Assembly (NCBI GenBank): GCA_036872755.1 | Contig: JAVHNS010000002.1 | Coordinates: forward strand, 3,224,001 to 3,288,000 | DNA: 64,000 nucleotides | Source of the DNA: Orbilia blumenaviensis | Lineage: Eukaryota > Ascomycota > Orbiliomycetes > Orbiliales > Orbiliaceae | Direction: 5' to 3' | In this document: piece by piece, positions 23,701 to 36,555 of the stretch | How positions within the stretch are numbered: the first letter of the stretch is position 1 | Layout: each line of letters begins with the position of its first letter | Position numbers and translations under genes: made by a program | The notes under the pieces: model-generated | Database searches by the model: none | Seen by the model: only the letters and a program-made list of their open reading frames with translations | Told to the model about the DNA's origin: nothing

Positions 23701-26700
23701 CTGCGGCAGAAGCAAGGTCCATTCAAGGCAAAATACGGCTGCAGAACCGCATTTTGCATCGTCATGCTGCAGAAATGGAAGCGAGGACAGAACCCAGGCC
23801 GAGGCGTCGCAAGACATTCTGACATAGCCTAAAGGGCGCTGTCTGTTTGTACAGACCAACGGTGGATAGATATTGGACGGTCAATTGAATTGTAATGCTA
23901 GCCAAGTCCTCTCTAGTCTCAAGCTCCTCCAATCTTGCAAATCTAAAATTTCGATTTCTGAATGTAAAAAATTTGTGCAACCCGGTCTGATGCGACCACA
24001 AAGAGCTCGAGCGTCTTTGGACCTTCCATTGTTGGGTCACCGATATCACATTTTGTACAATCTTCTGATCGGAAGAGCGCTTGCACTTTGGGGACTGAGG
24101 AGCCGGGCAGCGCCAGCGAGCTGAGAGTCTGTCTTCGGAATCGTGCGATGGGCTGGACCAACTAAGTCAAGTTTGGGGGTCCCTTAAGCTTCAGACCACC
24201 TAGTAGTACCTTGGCCTGCAGCCATTTCCTTCGTGAATCTTCGGAGAAACTTGATTGAAATCTTGCAGAAAACGCGAGTATGAAAACCTAGTGTACTTTC
24301 CAGGTCAGTGCTAGCGATTGGGCCTCAGCTGAAGCTAAGAATGCCCACTCGCTTCTGGAGATTCGATCTGGAGAAAGTTTTGCTTTTTGTGCGAACGAGA
24401 GCAGGCGCAAGAACAGAACCTGCTTGGCTACGATGCGGCATAGTTACATAGAAGGATGGATGAGAAGAATGGCGAGTAGCGAACAATTTACGAGGTGGAA
24501 GAGTGTTAGTTCGTAACCAGGAAAATTCTTTGCTCTGATACTGTTGAAAAGCATAATTTTTTTTTAGCTTTAAAGTGAGAAACTTACAACGGGCTCAGGA
24601 CGGCCTTTCCCTCCACTGCTTCCTTTTTGATTAATCCGATTCTCCATCGTCATTGCATCGAACGATATCTAATTACCAAGTAAGCACTTGGCTATCAGAT
24701 TATCTACTTCCAAGGTAGCGAGCTGGATCCTTCGCCTCGCGCTGGGCAGCATATTTCCATCATTCGCCGGGACCCCGGTTCGTCTCGGACGCATCGACAT
24801 CATCCAGCCCTCTAGGCCTCTTCCCACCGGAGTCGTGTGAACCGAAAGGTTTCTAGGCCGTTGAAGCATAATTCATAGTTAATCTGAGTCGCATACGACC
24901 TCTCCCAGGAAGCGTTTTCCCGACCAGGTTCACCAAGGTAAGGAACGATCGAAGCTGGGATTCTACGCATCCGAACAGGGGACAACCCCGACCGTCTAGC
25001 ATCGACAGACGCCTGCAAACTGCAAGTCTGGATATGTCGTTTGGTAGGCAAGCACGCACTGGCCTCAAATCCAGGTTTTGGAATTTTATTATTTCATGCG
25101 CTCGCCGCTCTTCCAGCATCGGTCGGCCTATAGCACGGACTCGCTATATGGCAGCGTCTCCACTCTTTCCCTGGTCATTTTTCCTTCTGGAAGAGAGTGT
25201 TCATAGACTCTCATTTCCCTTTCAGGCCTACATTTTTTATATTATTATCATTGTTTTTTTTTTTTTTTTTTTTTTCTTTCCTTCTGGGGCATCTCCGGGG
25301 TTGTTTATTCTACATGCTTGCATTGGGATTTTGATTGCGGCGCATCCTTAATTGCGGCATCTATATGATGTCAATATCATATTAACCCATTACAAGCTGC
25401 TGCTGAAAACCCGAGCAATCCGAACAAAATAACTAAGGAAGAAAGGCCCTAATTTGACACGTAGCCCCGTGCGATATCCGGAACTGTACCGCGCGGTGGT
25501 TTCTACGATAATATCGCCAGCTGCGCTGCACCATTTTATTGTCTTTAATTTGACGAAGTTGCTTTTGCTTCTTTCTTATTCTTTCTTGGCCTTGTTCTGC
25601 ACCAAAGGCTCGCTAGGCATCTAGCCCACTACGAAAAGGGAATCGGCCCACCGACCACATTCCCAAATGTGAGTTCGGTTTTTGAAGAAGCGGTGGCATG
25701 ATGGGCGTCTCTTCCTTCTTGGATCCGGCTACGCAGGAGCTTTGATGGTGGACCCAAAGACACAGGGCTGATTGAGGCTACAATCTGGCTGGCACTCCTG
25801 GCCCTTGAAACGTTCAGTGGTCCTATAATTTTGCTGCATCGCGATCTTTTCTTTCGACATCGGCATTTCCCTATTCCTCTATGGTGCGCACGCTACTAAT
25901 TACATACTTTTTTTGCTTGTATAATTTGTTTTTTTTGGTTTTTTGGGGCCTTCTTTTTCGTTCGAACTTGAACTCAACATCCCCTCGGGGTGGGTCCGCC
26001 ATGGCCGTGCTACTGATGATTACTAGCCCGAACACACCAACTGACTCGTCAGTCCTTCTGTTGCAGGTCTATACATGGGTTTCCAAATAGGACCGAAGCA
26101 TTCTCAAATCGGCAAGCCCGCCAATTTTCTAGAAGGCCAGGTTTAGAAAAAACAAAGCCACTGTTTCGCGAGAAGCTACACATGCTCCTTCCCCATGCTC
26201 ATTGGACTAGCTTACGGGGAGAATTATAAACCGCGAGAACAAGAAAAGAAAACTAGAGAATGGGGGTGTCGGTCTTCCCAGCGGCCGTTTTCATTGTTTA
26301 AATAATTGTTTTACAGACTTCTTCCTGCTTTACTATTTTTCTAGAACCGCACATTTCGCATGGTCCTGCCTGGATCTACAGCGCATTGCATTGGTACCCG
26401 GACTAACGCTCTAAACTATACCAGGAACCCCCTGCCTCTCCGACTTACTGTGAGTGTACGCCTCGCAATTAAGCAGCTACACTACAGGTTCATTCTCGTT
26501 ATTATTATTATTATTCCCAAGTACATTATCCTTCATCTGGTGCTGCACTTTTCGGCTACTCCTACTCCCCACCAGTCTCTCATCTTTTCACGGCGATACA
26601 GCCTCTTTCACTCACGAGAAACATTTTACGCTGCATCTTATCAAATACTATCATCCAAAAAGAATAAAAAAATAACGGAAGAAAGAAAAACAAACCCCCA

Positions 26701-28278
26701 AGCCAGGCTATTTTTAAAGTAAGGCAAGAAGGAAAGAAAACTAGAAATCCAGAGTTCGGATTCAAAACACAGAAAAGCTGCTGCCTTTTCCGTGATACTT
26801 CTGTACGCAGGAGAACGAAGTCTGAAACCCGAACAAAACCAAGCGCAAAAAGCCCAGCGGCACATCTGCCTGCGCAAAAAAAACCACACGTCCGTCCACG
26901 AGAATCTGGACGGCCCGGACCCACGAATTAACTCTCAATCTTTTGCGCTAGCTAGCACTTGGTCTCTGTTCAAAGAAACCCCTCCAGTTTACCCCATCCA
27001 GGGGTTCTTCCTCCTCACCGGTAGTGGTCTTAATAAATTTCCAGCTACCCCATACGGCTATCTTTGACTAGTGTGGTGCCACACCTTGAGAAATTATATA
27101 GTCAATACAGTGTTCCAACAGCTTGCTCGCACAGTACTAGCATCTCCAGCAAAAAATCTGAACTTTACCATCAATCTGAGACCGCCTTTAGGATACCCCG
27201 AGTCGACTTTAGCGAGTGACACCAATCGGACCTTTCTTCACATAGTATTAACGGCCTGAGCTCTGACTTAAGTTATAAGGCACCGTTCTTACTCCGTTCT
27301 TATTAATATTTATTATTCTTTTTTATTCCTTTTTTCGTTTTTTTCAATTTACTTCTTTCTTCCTTCCCCGTTTCTATTTATACACTCACGATCCATCGTC
27401 TGGTCTTCTAGCTGACACAGCTGAATTTATTCGAGAAGCTATTGACCTCCGTCGGACAACGAGTACTATTACAAGTACTCTAGAGTGAGATTTCGATAGG
27501 CCGCAGGAGGGGTTAAGTTAGAAGAAAGTTGCACTATCCTAAGCTCATTATTTCCCTATCAATATCTACCTGACACCCCACCCCCCTAGACCAGAGCTTC
27601 ACGGCCACGTCTCAGGGCGAAAGAGGCTTGAATAATTGTTCCCGGGTAGTTCTGAGCACCTGAGCATTGTTCGGCGTGTCCTACAAGAAACAATCTTTCC
27701 CGACCAGTCATCTATCAGGCACATCCCTGTTTTGCTACTGAGCAGACCAAAACTCCCTTGATTACGCCAATTAATACTTGGGCAACGTTCGACGCATCCT
27801 AGTCGCCCTATTTGGGATCCCAGGTAGTAACCTTCCTTATCCTGCCGAACCGGTACCTGGAGGGGATAAAAAACTAGGGCGGTCGTGGCTCCATCATTTC
27901 GATCTGGACACAATCCGCAGGCTGCTAGGATCTTTCCTCATCCGAGCCCTCTTTCAGAAGGAAAAAAATAAAATAAAATAAAGAAAACTTAATAAGACTT
28001 GTAAGTGCCTCATGGCTTTTCTTGCCCTCTTTCATTTTTATACTTGATGGATCCCCGACGTCCCAAGGTTCCATATTCCAAGGACACCCATTCTTCAACA
28101 TTTGTTTTCGATTAGACATTCTGCATTGTTGTTTTTTCCATTTGCGTCATATACAAAGACAGCTTATAGAGACTTCACGTGTGGTTCTTACCATCGCTCT
28201 TGTCTTATCATCGACATCTGCATTCCCATTCCTTCGTTATCGCTTTCGTTTTTAAGAGTTCGACATCACTCAGTCTGC
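20758..28278. other. 7.5 kb without a recognisable gene
   Basis: Open frames on both strands are short, overlap each other in different frames and match nothing I know. The longest with an ATG (minus, 23021-23554, 177 codons) is near the length expected by chance over this much sequence. The stretch contains a 15 bp direct repeat (CAGGTGACCGGGGAA at 23202 and 23276), a T run of 22 at 25254-25275, and AT-rich simple sequence near 21870-21930. It could hold a lineage-specific multi-exon gene or old transposon debris that I cannot see. Confidence 0.5.
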
Positions 28279-29744
28279 ATGGTGGCATCTAACAGAGGTT
28301 CGATCCCGTTTAGTGGAGTGCAGGGAAACCAGGCTGCTGAGGGGAGGTTCAGCAATCCTTTAAGCCTGGCAGCACTATCAAGTAGTAGCAGCTGGTCACC
28401 ATCTGTACAGAATACCTTAGGACGGCGGATGATGGCTAGAGTTGAGGATCAGAATTCATCTAGAACAATTCCGAGGTCTTCAGCTACTATCGCACTTTCG
28501 CCTCTCCTACCACTGTCTGACAGTTACCCAAGAACGAATCCTCAGCTCTTACCAAGGACTCCAGCCGTTGGTAGCACATTAGCAGAAGCTCAGATGCCCT
28601 TGTCTATGGCCCAGACCCCAAGATCAACTCCTAGACAAAGTGACTACAGCTATTACTCGGAGGACACGCCGCAGCAGTACGCGACTGCTACGACTCCGGT
28701 TCAGAGCCAAGGACTTACCTATCAGTCAGACTATTCGACTCAAGACGCCATGCAGAGACAGGGCAACTACTCGCCTTACTCCCAAAACATGGGTTACAAT
28801 ATGCAACAATCACCACCGAATGAACTTTACGAACAAGCTTACCCTCCTAGGCAGCCTGCGGCTGCCGCGATCGAGGTTCTTTCAAATCAGTTTGGAGTCC
28901 CGCCTTACTATGGAGATGGAAGCCAGCACACCGCAGCTAGTGTTTCCCCTCAGCAAGCTCAAGCACAGTATCCAAACATCACTTATCCTGCGCGCCCAGC
29001 AGCTAGTCAGGCCTATGGAGCTGCCCTTCCATTGGCGCCTGAAGAAAACCAACAGTTCATGTACCAAAACCCAGAAGAGGGAAGCTCAGATCAGGCAAGT
29101 ATGGATGCTGCATACAACCAATACCAGGACGCCCTGAGGTCCTGTTTTCAAAATGTTCGAGATGGAAGGATGGTAGCTGCTGGTACAGCTCTTCTGGACA
29201 TCAGCGAATGGCTTTTGTCGAACGCTGTCGATTTAGGTGAGTTTCTCCCATTTTACAACATTTCTATTTGAAATACAACTTTCTTTTTTTCGGTTGCGTT
29301 TTCTGAGCTGAGCTAAGCCTTAGTTGCAGGATTAGTGCGAGACGAGCAGGAGCTTCACAAGGATAGATCGAAGCTCTGGAACGAATTCAACATGTGCTGG
29401 ATAGCCGCCATGCAAAAACAGAAAGAAATGCTACTCGAACAAGGAAACACCGGACAATCGATCCAGCCACCTAGAGATCTCATCACCGTTGAGAATTTGG
29501 AGAATATGGGCATGGAGATGGTGCGCCACTGCGATAATATGGAGAGACATGGGTTGGTGGATTATCAGATGGGGGTATGGGAGGAGGAGATATTAGGCGG
29601 TAAGGAACAAGTTCTTCCCAAAGCTTTCTGAAAAATCATCGGCGACCATTATGCTGACAAGCTCAACCATTTCCAGGCATCCAAGAATGTCTAGATCTAA
29701 TGCAGAACAAAGAGCCGGCAGCAGCACCCGAAGCCACAAGCTAA
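28279..29744 (+). CDS. conserved filamentous-fungal protein, Q/P/S-rich N-terminus and helical C-terminal domain
   Basis: I recognise the C-terminal domain as one common in Pezizomycotina but know no assigned function. Three exons, 28279-29236, 29330-29599 and 29677-29744, join in phase to give 431 aa. Residues 1-270 are Ser/Pro/Gln/Tyr-rich and probably disordered. From about 275 to 410 a helical domain begins QYQDALRSCFQNVRDGRM, continues LLDISEWLLSNAVDLGLVRD and LWNEFNMCWIAAMQKQKEML, and closes with MERHGLVDYQMGVWEEEIL. There is no membrane segment or signal peptide. The start ATG at 28279 opens a long frame, but the frame stays open upstream to 28102, so an extra upstream exon is possible. 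It stands alone, with gene-free DNA on both sides. The N-terminus suggests a regulatory or scaffold role, which is a guess. Confidence 0.85.
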
Positions 29745-32624
29745 AACGGCTTTCCGAATACTCGTCCTAGCGAGGTATTACAGCGCAGGACGGCTTGACG
29801 AATCCAACAACCGTGCGGTGGCAATATCTCGATCCAAGCACGGACTTTCGATAAACCATCAGAAATCCCCGACTCGGTGACGTTCTTCGCATTCTCTGGC
29901 CTTTCTCTCACGGCGTTATTGTTTCCATTCCGAACGTTTAGCCCTGGTATTACTCTTTTGAGCGGTGGACTATATTCGCAGGGAGGGATTGGAGAGACTT
30001 TGATATTTTATTTTTTCTTTTCTTCGTCAACACTGGGTGTTCCGGGTGGGGTCAATCCATCATTTTTTTTTTTTTTTCCCTTGCACTTGATTGTTTTTGG
30101 GTATTCTGCGCGCACAAAATCCTTTTACCAATATGGAGTTTCTATACGAGGGGGGTTACGATATGCATGAACACTGGTGTCTTTCCGGGTCGGGATCTTT
30201 TAACTATAGAGACTTTTTTTCCCTTTGTATCATTATCCTTTTTATTTTCTTTGTGAATATTCTTTTCTTTCTTCCCCAGATCACCGTCTTCTTCTTTTTT
30301 TTTCCTTTGTTCATTTCCCTTTTGCGAATTTTATATCCGTTTCATAATTTTTTAATATCCAGCTGCTTTTGCGATTCTGCTTTAAGCGTCTGGGTACGTT
30401 TCCTTTTATCCTTTTCTTGTCATTCGTTTATCCTGTTTACCGCCTTATCCTTCCTACACATCAACACTATTACCTTTTTAATCAGGTCTTATCACTTTTA
30501 AATTCCCTTTTTTTTCTTATTTCTCTTTTCAACCTTTTTCGCCTTTGCACTCATATCACGAACGAAGTAACGGTGTTAATGATTGACCGCATCTTTCCTC
30601 TTTTTTCCCTAAACGAAAACATTCGGGTGCTATCAATTGTAGGCTTTGACCGCTGAGAAATAAGAATGTCAGTATTTACCGCAAAATTGCCTGGGCCGAT
30701 GGAAAAACCCGACCAACAATGGCCATGCGCTGCATATACGCACCGATAGTCCATAGTTCCCTTACACCCAGTGGTGCTCTCCTCCCCAAGGGCCCCCCGC
30801 TTAGTGCTAGTTGACTGCATTTTAGCCTCGGAATATTTGATCTATAATACCAAAGGCAAAGTCAATGCTTTTTCATGCAAAACCCTACCTCAATCTAGGT
30901 AACGTTCCATATCGTGCCGCGATGCGTCTGCCGGGCGTTGATGCACGGCAAGGATCTGATTATTGTGCTATAGCTATATGGAGAAATGGAAATATTTAAT
31001 ATCACGCGTGTTCGAAGGGCGAGCAGGGAGGGCGAGCAGCAAAGGAAAAAAAAAAAAAAAACATTATATGTCGCATGTTTCGACTCGAGCTCTGCAAATT
31101 CGTGAACCCGGGAACCGTTATAACGCTATCGTTGACTACTGCAACATTTCGACGCTACAGTGAGAGGACGCGGTACAATCCAGTGTCAAAATGCGATTGG
31201 ATCTAATCCCCATCGAGACACGTTCTGTAATGGACTTTAGTTTCTTACACTAGCACGATTGCGCACAGGCAGCGAGAGAAAAAAACCGTTTTCTGTTCTT
31301 TTTGCGAAACGAACGGCATCCCATCAATTTCTCTAGTCGGAGATTGGTGTGCTTTTTCGCAAAGGAAAACAGAGCTAGTCCTTTTGATGTCTGTGATGAC
31401 CGGGGTTCAAATCGAGTGACAGGGATAGTCATAAGATCGGTTCGCTATTGGTTTTTTGACAAAATGTCCTGCGAGCCGATGATGTTGTGATCAAAAGACA
31501 TGATTCCAAAATCCCGCCTAAGCCTCACGGCTTCGATATGCATCTGCCGGATGGAGGAGCTACCAATTGTGTTTGATTTGATGTATTTTATGTATACCGG
31601 CCTCTTTTTTTTGGTTTTCGGCCAATGAAGTGGGCCAACAACGAAGGTCAATATACTGAGCTCGTTCGGAGAGTAAAAAACCTGCCCATTGAGCTTCCGG
31701 GGCTCGGCTAAATTGATTCAAACCGATTCTTCTTTCCGAGAGACACCACAGTGCCCTAATACTACAGATGACCATCCCTCCGTCAATGCAATGAGATGTC
31801 TGCGGGGTCAATTACAACAATTCGATGGTCGGCAGAGATGGGATGGAGGGGTAATTTTGCATAGCGCGCGCACTAGCACGAGTTGGACTAGCTAAACTAT
31901 CGCGAGTCAAAAAAGTTTTCGTTATGGGCATGTGGTCAAGCTACAAGCCGTGTCATTCAGTCTCATCGGTCTGTTGTTGGGGTTTTGTTGCAAATTCTTG
32001 TTTCGATATGCAGCCTGACTGGTGGTTCACACTGGCTCCGCTAACTAAGATGGTTCGTTTGGCGCCTGTCGTCCTGCTTGTCTTGCGGACTGGCTTGCTT
32101 GCTTTGACATCCCTCCCCACTATTACTGCAGGTATTATCATTGCCATCCCGCACTTACAGGTAAGGCAGCAGCCTAACTTCGGCCCCACCCACCTCCGGA
32201 GAAAAAACAAACCAAGCGAATTAATTTTTTGTTTCAACGGCCATAGTATGAGACCTCCAAAGCTTCATTCGACAAGGCGACTTTGGCTTAGACAGAGTTT
32301 GCGCTTGAATGCAGGAAATATCTAGTGGCTTATTTTTTTCTCATTCCCCCTCCTTCCTGACCCCTCACCTTCCATGTGCTCAATGCATAATGCAGGAGAA
32401 GGGAAAGACAGCGGGTGAGGGAAAATCATCAACGAAAGCGAAAGTGGAGTTCGGATCCCAGTCCCTTTCTGCATGATAACAAAGTCACAGGATCTCGTTA
32501 AACAGATATTGAGGTATTACAATTGGCTGTAAAAGTATCTTGTTGTTGGTAGTTTTCGATTTCATTGTTGACGAAACGCCTAAGGCAAGAAAAACCGTTG
32601 AGGCGAAGGCTTGCTCGGTAAAAC
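29745..32624. other. intergenic, no gene seen
   Basis: The first 800 bp (29880-30560) are very pyrimidine-rich on the plus strand with many T runs. The rest is mixed. A 133-codon frame at 31924-32325 and others nearby are not convincing. Confidence 0.55.
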
Positions 32625-34049
32625 CTAGTCCTCTGGCCCGGCTGCCGTTCGTCTAGACCATGGCATGCGTTTCTTTTCTTTAGAGGCCATCTTCTTCCTC
32701 TTCTTTTCGATGACCCGCGACCTCTGCTTCTCACCCATGTTTGCAAACTGAGTTGTTAAAACGAGTTTCTTTTGCTCGGCTGTAATTTGGGCAAGAAAAA
32801 CAGGATTTCTCCGCGTTAGCCAATTTATTCGATGCAATGTGCTATCAATAGAGACCATATGGGCAGTGAAATGGACTAGAGTTTCACAAAACGGTTTTCC
32901 CGGGCCAATTGCAGATGCCAACTTACATTTTTTCAGGTAAAAAGGTTTTTTGCCTTGCTTGATGGCATCTCGCTCTTTCTTTTTGTGCTCTGCAAGGATC
33001 TTGTCGTGTTCAAGCCTCCGTTTTCTTGCATCTCTCTTCGATTCCTATCAGGCGAAAAGGTTAAAAGTAAGCATCGTATTTCTGCGCCCACCACACCACC
33101 CCTTCATCCGATAGCAACGTGGCCAAAAGAAGATCTAGGAAATAAATGAATTAGGCTCCACTCACCAGAGATTTCAATGTATTTTCCAGCTCCTGTTTGC
33201 GAATCGGGTTTTTTTCTTTCGTTGCCTCTTGACGCAATGCTTTGATTTCCGAGTCCCGGTAGTCGTCGAGGAAATCATAGTTTTTGGCAATCTTGTCCAT
33301 GTTGACGGCCCCGGATTGCCCTACCCGGTCGAAGCGTGGGTCTCTTGTTGTGTCGGCCGGCATGTCAACTACGATTCGCCGGCGTGATACGGCTTTCTTC
33401 GAGGACATCTCCGTTGGTGCATGTTTGCTCGAGCGCTTTGATCTTGAATCTTGATATTCCTTTTCTTTCCGCTTTTCTCTAGCTTTTCTTAAACTTTCGG
33501 CGAATGAGCTTTTAGAGTCAGCGGGGAGGGCTTGCATCCGTCCCTTGATCTCTGCTAGCCGAGCCGCGTTCCGTGGGTCTCTGCCGTTTGATACCTCCGG
33601 TTTCGAATCTGAGTGATCGCTGATATCGCCCTCTGGTTCGTCCCGTTTTCGCTTCAGTGATCTCTGCGCTTTTGCGAGCGCCCCAAACGATATGGCTGCG
33701 ATGTCAGCTGTTACATCCCCTTCCTCCTCCCCTTCGCCTGACTCGCTCCCAGATGGATCTCGATCATCGTAATCGTCCTCGCTAGAGTTATCGTCGGATT
33801 CCTTTGCAGCCGACTGTGACAAAGGATTATTAGTAATTGGATATGTAACCTCTCTGTTTCATGCTCGCCGTCAGACGTACTCCGTACCTTCCTCGTAGCG
33901 GTCCCGTTAGATCTAGACCTCGCAGTCGGCTGTTCAGAAGGCGCATCGGAGTCAGCATCGCTGACATCTTCGGAGTCGTCCGACCAATTGTGAGCCTCGT
34001 CCTCTACATCGCTGTCTTCGTAGCGGACCTGCACGCGCTTTGTCACCAT
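32625..34049 (-). CDS. RRP36: rRNA biogenesis protein Rrp36
   Basis: This nucleolar protein acts in early 35S pre-rRNA cleavages and 40S subunit formation as part of the small-subunit processome. Four exons read on the minus strand: 34049-33888, 33813-33166, 33044-32927 and 32779-32625, giving 360 aa. The N-terminal 110 residues are very acidic (runs of D/E/S). The conserved core begins at the RIVVDMPADTTRDPRFD segment and continues NYDFLDDYRDSEI. The family's basic coiled-coil end has ESKRDARKRRLEHDKILAEH, IKQGKKPFYLKKSEQKKL and KEKKRMPWSRR. Intron 1 has a TACTAAT branch site. It is divergent from the FCP1-like gene. Confidence 0.95.
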
Positions 34050-34742
34050 CTCGGCCGGGTCTGATCTTCGAAACTAGTTTACCTTCGGAGATAATGTCGT
34101 CGTCGTAGTAGTAGTAGTGGTAGCTCTTGACAAAAAGGAACGATGAAATTTTGAGGTCGCAAGTCGCTGCTAGCGCTGCCGCTAAAGTTTGGATTCGAGA
34201 ATTTTAAGCCGCAAAGAGGCCAGGTTCGGCTGAGGTTTCCTGGTCCCTCGTGAAAATTATGTTCGGCTAGACTTGCCACAGAGAAAAGTGCTGCAGACGT
34301 CGGCGCACTAGCTTTCTGGAGGCTTTCGACGTCTAAGCTCTCAACTGCGAATCATTCGGATTCTCTTGAAACTTCAACGACACTATCAACTTACTTTCTT
34401 TTCACCAGAGCCTCCAGGCTTCATCGCTACCGGATACCTCCGATATATCACACCGTCTACAACTTGCTTCATTTAAGACTCACAATCAATATCAGAGTCT
34501 TCCTCCACTTTCACATCATCTCGAAATTTGCCCCTCCGGTTCGCAGCAGGCTCAGCAGCTGCTGCATCACCATCCACAATTCGGCCCATAACCCGCAGTC
34601 TCAGCAGTTCTTCTGCATTCAGATTCATATCTAAGCCTCAGGCTATCTATGAGAAGGTAGTACCTTCTGACCATTAGATCGAATTCACAAAAGCAATCAA
34701 CTTCTGAACGACAATATTTGCTAACACTGAAGTTTCTGAACA
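34050..34742. promoter_or_regulatory. divergent upstream region, RRP36 and FCP1-like gene
   Basis: 693 bp lie between the two start codons. A (GTA)n run (34100-34120) and CT-rich tracts are visible. No coding frame is supported. Confidence 0.5.
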
Positions 34743-36290
34743 ATGTCTCCACAGTTTACACAGCTTCCTCGCAGATACCTCCCCAACTATTTAAGCTCTC
34801 CAAGTCATCCGTATGCTACCCACTGTTCTCGGTACTCCGATTATGTACCATTTTACCATACGATGAACGATCAACCCGTTGATCCAGGCGATGGCACCCA
34901 AGACCTAAAAAAAGGCAAGAACCAGAAGCGTAATGAAAGGAGGAGGAGGAGAAAGGCGATGAAAACCGATTCTTCCAGGCAGGAAACCCACTCTTTGCAA
35001 CATGCTTCTGAACCGCTGGAATCAAGACATGCTCAACATCCTCCTCGACCTCGACCACCTCCACCTGCAAAGAACTTAGGGCCAAAACAACAAATGACCC
35101 AGGGGCAATCCCGATGGGACAACAGTAACCAAATGACGGGATATCAATCCTTTATGAGTGGGGGCCCCGGGCTCTTAGGAATGGGTTCGCCGTCAAGACC
35201 TCCGCATACAAATAGAAGTCAAATATCACAGATTCATCAATCGCGACGATTCCATCCAAACCCTGCAGCCCGCCCAGCTACTTCTCAACCGGCTAACGAG
35301 AAGTCTCAAAATCTTGATAATGAGTTTGACAAACTAAATTTATCAAACGACGACCCATGGCTGATGACCTCGGATCTTCGGGTTCCCTTTGAAAAGCCTG
35401 ACTTAAAATATCTATCACAAGATAACCCAAACCGTCTCAAACTGTCTAAAAAGTGGGTACCCGAAAACCCTGCAGATGCTGCAGTGTATAGAGACGGCTG
35501 GACACAACGTGATCATAATATGGCACAAATCGAGCTTCCACCACCGGTTCCAACCGAAGAATACCGTCGAATTGCTCATATGCCAACTACCTTGGTAAAT
35601 GATCCTGCTAAACGAAAGCTTCTTGTTATACTTGACCTCAACGGCACCCTTCTCTGTCGTGTACGGATGCTCAACGGATCACGGGACAAATATAATCCAT
35701 GGCCTCGGACAAATCTCCCACCATTCCTCGATTATATTTTCCGTGAGCACTACGTCGCAATCTTTTCCTCTGCGATGCAAGGTACTATTCTTAACCTGTT
35801 GAAAGCTACTGTTCCTAGAGAACATCGCAGCAAGATCTTAAAAATATTCACACGCGAGGATATGGATATCCCGCGCAAGTATTTCAAAATGAGGGTGTCA
35901 ACTTTCAAGCGTCTCTCTATGGTGTGGGATGCGCTTATAGACCAAGATAGTGACTGGCAATTTGACCAAACCAACACCATATTGATGGACGATAGTACCG
36001 AGAAGGCATCTTCAGAACCATATAACCATCTATTAGTACCCGAATATACGGTAGATATCCACAATGCCGGCGGGGATCATGTCCTGGGAAATATCGCAGG
36101 GTATTTGGAAGAAGCGAGGAAGTGGGAGAACGTCAGTTCGTATATCCGGGAGAACCCGTTTGATAGGGACCGGAGTTATCCGAAACCAGAGGGTTGGATC
36201 CCTTCGATGGAAGTTTACACCCCGGGACTCACGTTCCGTCACAATCATGGATATGTACCGGAGGAACAATTCCCCTTTCCGGATTCTTAG
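34743..36290 (+). CDS. FCP1-homology (NIF) HAD-fold protein
   Basis: This is a single-exon gene of 515 aa. Residues 1-200 are Arg/Pro/Gln/Ser-rich, basic and probably disordered. The FCP1-homology (CTD phosphatase-like) domain runs from about 290 to 470. Its motif I is ILDLNGTLL, where the active family has DxDGT. The second motif region is VAIFSSA, and the last is ILMDDSTEKA followed by PYNHLLVPEY. From established knowledge, this domain family dephosphorylates Ser/Thr in RNA polymerase II CTD or membrane targets; fission yeast has an uncharacterised member of similar design. Here the second Asp of the motif is Asn, so the usual general acid is missing while the nucleophile and the DDS motif remain. 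Activity is therefore uncertain. A later ATG at 34862 could also be the start. It converges on KAE1 with 265 bp between stop codons. Confidence 0.92.
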   Translation: MSPQFTQLPRRYLPNYLSSPSHPYATHCSRYSDYVPFYHTMNDQPVDPGDGTQDLKKGKNQKRNERRRRRKAMKTDSSRQETHSLQHASEPLESRHAQHPPRPRPPPPAKNLGPKQQMTQGQSRWDNSNQMTGYQSFMSGGPGLLGMGSPSRPPHTNRSQISQIHQSRRFHPNPAARPATSQPANEKSQNLDNEFDKLNLSNDDPWLMTSDLRVPFEKPDLKYLSQDNPNRLKLSKKWVPENPADAAVYRDGWTQRDHNMAQIELPPPVPTEEYRRIAHMPTTLVNDPAKRKLLVILDLNGTLLCRVRMLNGSRDKYNPWPRTNLPPFLDYIFREHYVAIFSSAMQGTILNLLKATVPREHRSKILKIFTREDMDIPRKYFKMRVSTFKRLSMVWDALIDQDSDWQFDQTNTILMDDSTEKASSEPYNHLLVPEYTVDIHNAGGDHVLGNIAGYLEEARKWENVSSYIRENPFDRDRSYPKPEGWIPSMEVYTPGLTFRHNHGYVPEEQFPFPDS

Positions 36291-36555
36291 GGCATCAACG
36301 CTCGCCCAACCTTTGCGGTTCCTCTTTTCTTTTTATCTCTTCCAGCATGCGGTCCTTTCTTGAACGGAATGCCTGCTAGCGCCCGACATCCCTTCCCTCA
36401 AGACGGAATACAATATGGCGTTCACCTGTACATACTACACCTCTTTCGTGGGATTATTTATACTTCGAAGCGACGGATTAGTTGACCAAAGTGTCTTCAT
36501 TGTTTCTCGGAAAGAATTTGGCATTAATATTCTGAAACTTTAGCTAAACTTGACT

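Noticed and set aside
31924..32325. 133-codon plus-strand frame
   Set aside because: ATG-started, but with no motif, no splice partner and overlapping frames on the other strand.
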